This document shows, one piece after another, positions 1-4,371 of a stretch of DNA of 5,530 nt. The stretch is taken from NCBI GenBank assembly GCA_019420045.1, contig JAHZHY010000321.1, positions 1 through 5,530 on the forward strand, given 5' to 3'. Below the pieces are notes generated by a model, which did not search any database, was not told where the DNA came from, and worked only from the letters and a program-made list of their open reading frames with translations. The first letter of the stretch is position 1; each line of letters opens with the position of its first letter. A program made the position numbers and the translations under genes. This DNA comes from Clostridiales bacterium (GTDB lineage Bacteria > Bacillota > Clostridia > Oscillospirales > Butyricicoccaceae).

Positions 1-1
1 T

Positions 2-202
2 TGGGGCGGTATGATTCCATGCTTGATCCTTATAGGAACCATTTGGATTTTTGCCAGCGGTATTGTTCCGTTGGAAATGCGGTATGTTTTTCCCTTCATT
101 ATCCTGAATACTTTGTTTTTTGGAGAGTGGGGAAGTGGACGGGATAAATACAAAAAGCTGCAGCAGAAAGAAATGGAACGCATGAGAGCGAAAGATATGT
201 AA
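2..202 (+). CDS. Small membrane protein, 5'-truncated paralogue of the next gene
   Basis: The reading frame is open to the left edge (W-G-G before the first ATG at 11), so the true start probably lies upstream and about 30 residues are missing. The 66 visible residues contain two hydrophobic segments (roughly visible residues 4-22 and 31-44). A charged Lys/Glu/Arg-rich tail follows, ending in RMRAKDM. The protein aligns with the downstream gene product: GGMIP against GGIIP, a shared Gly and Leu at the end of the middle membrane segment, a shared FP in the last one, and MRAKDM against MKAKDI at the C-terminus. I do not recognise the family. It is probably a three-helix membrane protein with a cytoplasmic charged tail. 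The ATG at 11 would be an internal methionine, since it falls inside the conserved GGxIP segment and lacks a good ribosome site. Confidence 0.72.
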   Translation, partial: WGGMIPCLILIGTIWIFASGIVPLEMRYVFPFIILNTLFFGEWGSGRDKYKKLQQKEMERMRAKDM

Positions 203-207
203 GGAGG
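201..207 (+). promoter_or_regulatory. Ribosome binding site overlapping the upstream stop codon
   Basis: AAGGAGG lies 8 bases before the ATG at 216, and its first two bases are the last two of the preceding TAA stop. This favours ATG 216 over the in-frame TTG at 213, which would sit only 5 bases from the site. The overlap also suggests that the two small membrane genes are translated from one transcript, with coupling. Confidence 0.8.
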
Positions 208-215
208 TATATTTG

Positions 216-491
216 ATGAAGGCAGCAATTTCGTTGGTGATTGCCCTCGTTGTGATCGTATTTCATTATTGGGCTTGTCGCCGCCCTCCGAAATATTGGT
301 ATGTGGGCGGAATTATCCCTTTTGCGTGGATTATCTTTTTGGCCGTGCTCTTCTTCAATGGTATGATCAATTTGGCAGAGGACTGGAAAACAATTTTGTT
401 TCCTACAGTGATTGTTTTTTTGATGTGGGCCGAAGGCCATGAAGTTGCGAAGAAAAAAGAAATCGCCAAGATGAAAGCAAAAGATATTTGA
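216..491 (+). CDS. Small three-helix membrane protein, unknown function
   Basis: This 91-residue protein has three hydrophobic segments (about residues 3-19, 29-49 and 58-72). A basic loop, CRRPPK, lies between the first two, and a charged cytoplasmic-type tail (73-91) ends in KMKAKDI. The Arg/Lys-rich loop after helix 1 and the Lys-rich tail after helix 3 suggest the N-terminus is outside and the tail inside; this is inference. It is a diverged duplicate of the gene immediately upstream: the middle helix aligns without gaps from GGIIP to the final Gly-x-x-x-Leu, and the tail ends almost identically. No enzymatic motif or signal peptidase site is visible. The gene starts 13 bases after its neighbour's stop and is followed by a strong terminator 77 bases downstream, so it is the last gene of its unit. 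Confidence 0.75.
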   Translation: MKAAISLVIALVVIVFHYWACRRPPKYWYVGGIIPFAWIIFLAVLFFNGMINLAEDWKTILFPTVIVFLMWAEGHEVAKKKEIAKMKAKDI

Positions 492-567
492 ATCAAAGTC
501 AGACCGTAAAACCGGGAAGCGGTTGACCCTTTGTTTTTTGGTGCCATAAATGTTTTATCGTTGTTCC

Positions 568-605
568 AAAATCCACAAGCTTTCTTGAGAGCTTGTGGAT
601 TTTTT
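568..605 (+). terminator. Intrinsic terminator after the small membrane gene pair
   Basis: A 14-bp perfect inverted repeat (arms 568-581 and 590-603, core ATCCACAAGCT / AGCTTGTGGAT) with an 8-base loop runs into a T-tract at 600-605. It separates the small membrane genes from the phosphodiesterase operon. Confidence 0.9.
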
Positions 606-667
606 ATGCACAGGCATAAAAAACATTTCAGACTTTCTCAGGAAGCGCGGGAAACGGCGTTTGCAAG

Positions 668-696
668 TTGAACCCAACGAGGAAACGGTGTATAAT
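668..696 (+). promoter_or_regulatory. Sigma-A promoter for the phosphodiesterase-ogt-Rrf2 operon
   Basis: A TTGAAC -35 element (668-673) and a perfect TATAAT -10 element (691-696) are separated by 17 bases. Transcription would start near 703, giving a leader of about 47 bases before ATG 750. There is no obvious operator dyad over it. It lies just after the terminator at 568-605, as expected for a new transcription unit. Confidence 0.85.
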
Positions 697-749
697 ATAA
701 AATCAGCGTTTTGATTATTTGGGAGCCGTGAGGCGAGGGAGCGGGAAAA

Positions 750-2549
750 ATGGCGAGGGAAAAAAGGCCGGTGTGGCAAGTCCTGGTATGGGACTGGGGA
801 TATTTGCTCTGTTTTGAGTTGGCACATAAAATGGCGGGGTTTTTGCTGCTTTTGCCGTTGTTTCGTGGCATGTCGGCCCGGATGCTCCGCACTTCCGAGC
901 TGGAGACCGTCACCAAGCAGACCTTGCGGGCCATGACTCAAAGTCCTGCAGCAGCTGTGGTGAGTTTCCTTTGGCTTTTGCTCTTTTTGTGGTATTTTTA
1001 TTTTGAGATGATGACCCTGACTTTGGCCTGTGAAAGAGCCTGGCGGCGGGAAAGCTCTTCCTTTCTCAAACTTCTGGGAAAAGCTTTTCTCCGTTCCGTA
1101 CGGCTGTTTCGGTGGGCCAACCTGCCTTTGATCCTTGGTTTGACAGCGGCACTGCCAGTGCTGATGGCGCCGTTTACCGGTAATATGGGTATCGCAGGAC
1201 AGATCGTCACCTCCTTCCTCAGTCTGGCCCAAGAACACAGTTGGGTGTGGGGGCTGTTTGTGCTGCTGATCCTGCTGCTGGCTGCGGCGTTGTTCTGGTT
1301 CCTTTTTGGCTTTCAGGCCATGGCCAATGGAGCCAACTTCTCACAGGCGTGGGAGAGCAGCTGCAACATTCTGAGCCGACATAAAAAACAGGCTTTGAAT
1401 CAGGTGGTCCGCTATTTCCTGCGGATTGGACTGGGAGTGCTGGTGCTTTATCTGGTGGCTGTGTATATTACAGCCGGAGTGGCCAATTTCCGTTATGATA
1501 CCGACGAAGCCCGTTCGGTTTTTCAGCTGGATTATCTGGCTTGGAGCCGGTTGGGGCGTATTGGTGTTTTTGTGCTTTTCTCCGTGGTGTTTTTTGCATT
1601 GACCACGGTACTGTACCACCGGTTCCGGGGAGATCGGCAGCCCCAGGGAAAGCAGAGACGGAAGCTGTCTCAGATCCTGCGTCTGGTTTCCATTGCGTTG
1701 GGGCTTGCGGCTCTGGCTATTTTCAGTGAAACCGAACTGGGCGGGCAGGTGTTTTATTGGCCGGAGACCCAGATCCAGGTAGTAGCTCACCGGGGCGGCG
1801 CGCAGTTGGCGCCGGAAAACACGCTGGCCGCTTTGCGGGCGGCCAAAGCCAGCGGTTCGGCCATTGCGGAGATCGACATCCGCCAGACCAGCGATGGCAC
1901 CTTGATCTTGCTCCATGATACCTCGCTGCGCCGCACCACCGGCTATAATGCCCAGGTGTGGGATGTGACTTATGAGGATGTGCAGAAACTCAATCTGGTG
2001 GAGCCTATCCCTACGCTGGATGAAGCCATCAAGGTGGCGGGGAAAAAACTGGACCTGATGATCGAGTTGAAAGTCACCGGAAACGAGCGGTCTTTGGTGG
2101 AGCGAACGGTGGCGCTCATCCGGAAGAACCAAGCGGAGGAACGCTGCTCCATCGCTTCCATGGATTTGGAAACCTTGGAACGGGTGAAGGAGATTGCACC
2201 GGAGATCAAGACGATCTATATCACTTCTCTTCTTTATGGGGATCAATATAATATCGATTATGTAGATGGATACAGCATTCAGTATACATTCCTCAATCCC
2301 TTGCTGGTGTCTCAGATCCATGCCGCAGGCAAGGAGGCCTACACCTGGACGGCCAACAGCGAATGGGGCATTCGCCGGGCTATTTATTGTCAGCCCGACG
2401 GAATCGTCACCGACAATCCCTATCTGGTTCAGTATTTTCTGGAATCGGGCGATCAGAGCCTGCTTCTGGAATTCTGGACACCGGTGTTCTTTGGCTATCC
2501 CACAGCGCCTGCTGTGATGCTGGATGAAGTAAACGATCTGCTGGAATAG
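750..2549 (+). CDS. Membrane-anchored glycerophosphodiester phosphodiesterase
   Basis: This 599-residue protein joins an N-terminal multi-helix membrane domain to a C-terminal GDPD catalytic domain, the known 'GDPD membrane domain + GDPD' architecture of Gram-positive bacteria. About seven hydrophobic segments are visible (near 10-38, 67-90, 123-142, 164-189, 222-243, 270-290, 309-326). Basic loops at 94-122, 205-221 and 291-305 suggest an inside N-terminus and a catalytic domain outside the membrane. Catalytic features follow in family order: AHRGG with His347-Arg348, ENT at 356-358, metal-ligand pair Glu374/Asp376, HD at 389-390, MIELK with Glu439, YTWT with Trp533, and the closing GIVTDNP. 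The family hydrolyses glycerophosphodiesters to glycerol-3-phosphate and an alcohol; likely substrates are lipid headgroup products or lipoteichoic acid-type polymers (inference). About 35 residues after the usual GDPD end (566-599) are unassigned. The start is supported by GAGGGAG at 735-741. It is the first gene of an operon, with ogt 14 bases downstream. Confidence 0.93.
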   Translation: MAREKRPVWQVLVWDWGYLLCFELAHKMAGFLLLLPLFRGMSARMLRTSELETVTKQTLRAMTQSPAAAVVSFLWLLLFLWYFYFEMMTLTLACERAWRRESSSFLKLLGKAFLRSVRLFRWANLPLILGLTAALPVLMAPFTGNMGIAGQIVTSFLSLAQEHSWVWGLFVLLILLLAAALFWFLFGFQAMANGANFSQAWESSCNILSRHKKQALNQVVRYFLRIGLGVLVLYLVAVYITAGVANFRYDTDEARSVFQLDYLAWSRLGRIGVFVLFSVVFFALTTVLYHRFRGDRQPQGKQRRKLSQILRLVSIALGLAALAIFSETELGGQVFYWPETQIQVVAHRGGAQLAPENTLAALRAAKASGSAIAEIDIRQTSDGTLILLHDTSLRRTTGYNAQVWDVTYEDVQKLNLVEPIPTLDEAIKVAGKKLDLMIELKVTGNERSLVERTVALIRKNQAEERCSIASMDLETLERVKEIAPEIKTIYITSLLYGDQYNIDYVDGYSIQYTFLNPLLVSQIHAAGKEAYTWTANSEWGIRRAIYCQPDGIVTDNPYLVQYFLESGDQSLLLEFWTPVFFGYPTAPAVMLDEVNDLLE

Positions 2550-2563
2550 AAAAGAGGACAGAT

Positions 2564-3058
2564 GTGAAACAGGCCATATTTCTGGATACTTTTTTGGGCC
2601 GGGTGGGCATCGCCCAGGAGGGCGGGGCCATTACCAATGTGTTTTTGGGAGGCTCGGTGCGTCCCGATGTCTTTGCGGAAGAGAGCTCACCTTTGTTAGA
2701 GGAAGCCGCCCGTCAGTTGCAGGAATACCTGGAGGGCAATCGGAAGGAATTTGATCTGCCTTTGTATCCTCAGGGGACGGAGTTTCAGCGCCAGGTGTGG
2801 CAGGCGCTCAGGCAGATCCCCTATGGGACCACTATCACTTATGGCCAGCTGGCTCAGATGGTGGGAAGGCCTTCGGCGGCACGGGCTGTTGGACAGGCCA
2901 ACGGCCGTAATCCCATTTCTATTTTCATTCCCTGCCATCGGGTGGTGGGGGCCGCAGGTGTGCTGCGGGGATATGCCGGAGGCGTGGAACAAAAAAAGAA
3001 GCTGCTGCGTTTGGAAGGGGCGCTGCCCCAGCAGCTGGGAAAGGAGAAGGAACAATGA
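2564..3058 (+). CDS. ogt: Methylated-DNA-[protein]-cysteine S-methyltransferase
   Basis: This 164-residue protein of normal Ogt length is a suicide DNA repair protein that moves the alkyl group from O6-alkylguanine (and O4-alkylthymine) to its own cysteine. The active site is IPCHRVVG with Cys124 in PCHR (123-126). The helix-turn-helix region has [21 protein letters not shown] (93-113), including the base-flipping Arg of RAVG. The end has the family's GYAGG...K..LL.LEG pattern (136-152). An N-terminal, poorly conserved ribonuclease-H-like domain covers about 1-70. It is a stand-alone enzyme without the Ada zinc domain. It starts with GTG at 2564 behind AGAGG (2553-2557); the ATG two bases earlier is followed at once by TGA and cannot be the start. 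It lies 14 bases after the phosphodiesterase gene, and its stop overlaps the Rrf2 start. Confidence 0.95.
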   Translation: MKQAIFLDTFLGRVGIAQEGGAITNVFLGGSVRPDVFAEESSPLLEEAARQLQEYLEGNRKEFDLPLYPQGTEFQRQVWQALRQIPYGTTITYGQLAQMVGRPSAARAVGQANGRNPISIFIPCHRVVGAAGVLRGYAGGVEQKKKLLRLEGALPQQLGKEKEQ

Positions 3059-3471
3059 CAGGGGAATACACCATTGCCGTTCATGCATTGGTTTATTTGA
3101 ATCATATGGGCACCATGCTGTCCAGTGAAAAGATGGCCTCCAACATTTGTACCAATCCGGCTCGGGTGCGGAAGGTGCTGGCCAAGCTGAAACGGGCTGG
3201 ATTGGTGGAGACGAGGGAAGGAAGTGAGGGAGGCTATCGCTTTCAGAAGGACCCTCACCAAGTGACGCTGCGCCAGGTGGCTGAGGCGGTGGAAACCACT
3301 TTCGTAGAATGTTCCTGGCATTCCGGTGGGGAAGATATTAAATGTCAGGTGGCTTCCGGGATGGCTGGAGTAATGGACGACATTTGCAGTCAGCTCAATG
3401 GGATCTGTTTGGATCGTCTGGAGCAGATCACCATTGCGCAGATCGAAGAAAGGCTGTTCCGCAATCAATAA
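3055..3471 (+). CDS. Rrf2 family transcriptional regulator (YwnA-like)
   Basis: This 138-residue protein is a winged-helix DNA-binding regulator of normal Rrf2 length. It opens with the family pattern [11 protein letters not shown] (5-15). The helix-turn-helix spans about 23-50, with [19 protein letters not shown] resembling Bacillus YwnA. The wing is EGSEGGYRF (55-63), followed by the dimerisation helix. Cysteines are at 32, 86, 97, 111 and 118. The 86/97/111 spacing differs from the compact three-cysteine cluster of IscR and NsrR, so an iron-sulfur cluster is doubtful and thiol-based sensing or no sensing is as likely. The KCQVASGM segment corresponds in place to KCPVGKKI of YwnA, as I remember that sequence. 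Its ATG overlaps the ogt stop as ATGA, with AAGGAGAAGG upstream (3041-3050), so translation is probably coupled to ogt. Its targets cannot be read from the sequence. Confidence 0.9.
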   Translation: MTGEYTIAVHALVYLNHMGTMLSSEKMASNICTNPARVRKVLAKLKRAGLVETREGSEGGYRFQKDPHQVTLRQVAEAVETTFVECSWHSGGEDIKCQVASGMAGVMDDICSQLNGICLDRLEQITIAQIEERLFRNQ

Positions 3472-3486
3472 GCCGAGGCGGTTCGC

Positions 3487-3517
3487 TTGACCTGGAGTAA
3501 ACTCCAGAAGGTACAAT
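3487..3517 (+). promoter_or_regulatory. MerR-type promoter with 19-bp spacer and palindromic operator
   Basis: TTGACC (-35, 3487-3492) and TACAAT (-10, 3512-3517) are 19 bases apart, two longer than optimal. Within the spacer lies a perfect dyad, CTGGAGT (3492-3498) - AA - ACTCCAG (3501-3507). Over-long spacers with a central dyad are the hallmark of promoters that MerR-family proteins activate by untwisting DNA. Predicted transcription start is near 3524, only about 23 bases before the MerR gene's ATG, so the natural reading is autoregulation. The in-frame TTG at 3487, which would extend the gene, is part of the -35 element and is not a start. Confidence 0.88.
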
Positions 3518-3546
3518 GGGGAAAAGAAAAGCCGGGAGGGAAAGGC

Positions 3547-3951
3547 ATGACTATTGGAGAAGCGGCGCAGAAATATGATTTGTCCGTGGATACGCTGCGC
3601 TATTACGAGCGCATTGGTTTGATTCCGCCGGTGCCCCGCACCCAAAGCGGACTTCGGGATTATGATGAAGAGTCTTGCAGTTGGGTGGAATTTATCAAAT
3701 GTATGCGTAACGCCGGTGTGGCTGTGGAGGCCCTGATTGAGTATGTGGCGCTGTTTCGTCAGGGGGAGAGTACCAGGAAGCAGCGGAAGCAGCTTCTCGT
3801 GGAACAGCGCCAGAGACTGTGCAGCCGCATTCATGAGATGGAACAGACTTTGCAGCGGCTGGATGCCAAAATAGAAAACTATGAAAAGTGGGTTATTCCT
3901 GCGGAGAGGCGTTTGTTTCCCTCCCAGGAATCGGAAAAGAACATGAAGTGA
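3547..3951 (+). CDS. MerR family transcriptional regulator, AdhR/NmlR-like aldehyde sensor
   Basis: This 134-residue protein has the MerR layout: helix-turn-helix at 1-20 (MTIGEAAQKY, then DTLRYYERIGLIPP at 15-28), wing at 30-40 (PRTQSGLRDYD), second helical motif at 43-72 and a coiled-coil dimerisation helix at about 77-118 rich in Gln, Arg and Glu. The segment FIKCMRNAGV places Cys52 where Bacillus AdhR and related NmlR proteins have the cysteine needed to respond to formaldehyde and methylglyoxal. Further cysteines are at 44 and 92. No C-terminal metal-binding cysteine pair is seen, which argues against CueR/ZntR-type metal sensors. ATG 3547 is chosen because GGAGGG (3535-3540) lies 6 bases upstream and the protein then starts at the family's usual N-terminus. 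It has its own MerR-type promoter. Its usual partner, an alcohol dehydrogenase, is not adjacent. Confidence 0.9.
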   Translation: MTIGEAAQKYDLSVDTLRYYERIGLIPPVPRTQSGLRDYDEESCSWVEFIKCMRNAGVAVEALIEYVALFRQGESTRKQRKQLLVEQRQRLCSRIHEMEQTLQRLDAKIENYEKWVIPAERRLFPSQESEKNMK

Positions 3952-3980
3952 AAGAGTGCGCAGATGCGCACTCTTTTTTA
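3951..3980 (+). terminator. Intrinsic terminator after the MerR gene
   Basis: An 11-bp perfect stem (3951-3961 with 3966-3976, core AGAGTGCGC / GCGCACTCT) with AGAT loop ends in six T (3974-3979). It begins at the last base of the MerR stop codon. It closes the phosphodiesterase-ogt-Rrf2-MerR block, since no terminator is visible between the Rrf2 and MerR genes. Confidence 0.93.
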
Positions 3981-4250
3981 TTCGAATTTGAATAAAAGTG
4001 TTATTAAAAAATTTCGAAAATGTTGAAAATGTGGAAACGAAATTTGAAAAACTAGAGAAAATAGCTTCAAAAAACAAAAGATACCACATTGAATTTGTGA
4101 AAAATGTTTAAAAGAAGTTTTGATTCCGGGGGAATGAAAGCATATAAATTTGTGCAAATTCTCCATTTTAAAAAGATAAAGTGCGCAAAAATATACAAAA
4201 ATTGAAAGGAGAAAGAAGATAAAAAATAGGAATTTATTGTTTTTTAATTT
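3981..4250. other. AT-rich gene-free region upstream of the peptide transporter gene
   Basis: No convincing gene lies here: open frames are short or antisense and lack ribosome sites. The upper strand is strongly A-rich. Runs of three to six A, spaced about 9-13 bases apart, cover 4006-4079 and would be expected to curve the DNA. Inverted repeats include AAATTTCG (4009-4016) with CGAAATTT (4038-4045), ATTCC-GGG-GGAAT (4123-4135) and AATTTG-TG-CAAATT (4147-4160). GAAAATGT is repeated at 4016 and 4025. The last 30 bases, next to the promoter, are A/T tracts resembling an UP element. The region is best read as upstream regulatory DNA. Confidence 0.6.
3985..4160 (+). repeat. Four AATTTG motifs spaced 51-56 bases apart
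   Basis: AATTTG occurs at 3985, 4041, 4092 and 4147, each followed by an A-rich stretch (GAATAAAA, AATTTGAAAAA, AATTTGTGAAAAAT, AATTTGTGCAAATT). Spacings are 56, 51 and 55 bases, close to five helical turns. The last copy is a full 6-2-6 palindrome and the others look like degenerate versions. They may be sites for one regulator, but the AT-rich background makes chance plausible. Confidence 0.35.
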
Positions 4251-4279
4251 TTGACAGCAACCAACCAGAAGTTTATAAT
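4251..4279 (+). promoter_or_regulatory. Perfect-consensus sigma-A promoter of the peptide-binding protein gene
   Basis: TTGACA (4251-4256) and TATAAT (4274-4279) are both exact consensus and are 17 bases apart, with an A/T-tract region directly upstream (4221-4250). Transcription would begin near 4286, giving a leader of about 86 bases. The strength fits an abundant transporter binding protein, and a promoter this good usually needs repression or post-transcriptional control. Confidence 0.93.
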
Positions 4280-4326
4280 GAAAGTCAGTCAATGGAAGAC
4301 AAAATCCGGAGACCAACCCCAAGCTG

Positions 4327-4347
4327 TCACCTGTGTTTTGCAGGTGA
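4327..4347 (+). promoter_or_regulatory. Leader hairpin hiding a Shine-Dalgarno-like site
   Basis: TCACCTG (4327-4333) pairs perfectly with CAGGTGA (4341-4347) around a 7-base loop. No T-tract follows, so it is not a terminator. The 3' arm contains AGGTGA, a copy of the ribosome site used by the gene at 4372, and the 5' arm TCACCT copies the anti-Shine-Dalgarno sequence of 16S rRNA. TCACCT could alternatively pair with the true site at 4361-4366, by 6 bp and with a longer loop. A regulatory role is inference. Confidence 0.5.
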
Positions 4348-4359
4348 AACGATGAAAAT

Positions 4360-4366
4360 GAGGTGA
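4360..4366 (+). promoter_or_regulatory. Strong ribosome binding site of the peptide-binding protein gene
   Basis: GAGGTGA, a 7-base match to the 16S rRNA 3' end, lies 5 bases before ATG 4372 and fixes that start. It overlaps the TGA of a four-codon frame (ATG 4352, M-K-M-R). Confidence 0.85.
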
Positions 4367-4371
4367 AAGGT

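Noticed and set aside
510..539. Second possible terminator, AACCG/CGGTT hairpin followed by T-run
   Set aside because: The stem is only 5 bp and the T-run (533-539) starts about 8 bases after it; the 568-605 hairpin is far stronger.
1341..2321. Reverse-strand open frame of 326 codons opposite the phosphodiesterase gene
   Set aside because: The forward strand has all GDPD catalytic motifs. The reverse product is Gln/His/Arg-rich without recognisable domains.
3487..3546. N-terminal extension of the MerR protein from TTG 3487
   Set aside because: The TTG is the -35 element of the promoter and the extension would precede the transcription start; ATG 3547 has a good ribosome site and matches the family's N-terminus.
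2854..4089. Long reverse-strand open frame of 411 codons
   Set aside because: It lies antisense to ogt, Rrf2 and MerR, all with clear family motifs. It reads through two terminator arms, has no ribosome site, and encodes a His/Phe/Leu-rich low-meaning sequence.
4007..4160. CodY boxes upstream of the peptide transporter gene
   Set aside because: CodY often controls such genes, but the best AATTT...AAA matches here carry five or more mismatches to the 15-base consensus, which is too many in AT-rich DNA.
3978..4160. CRISPR array or mobile element ends
   Set aside because: Repeats are short, degenerate and AT-rich, without equal spacers, transposase fragments or target duplications.
4286..4371. 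Riboswitch or T-box in the 86-base leader
   Set aside because: The leader is too short and lacks conserved motifs or an attenuator terminator; only one small hairpin is visible.
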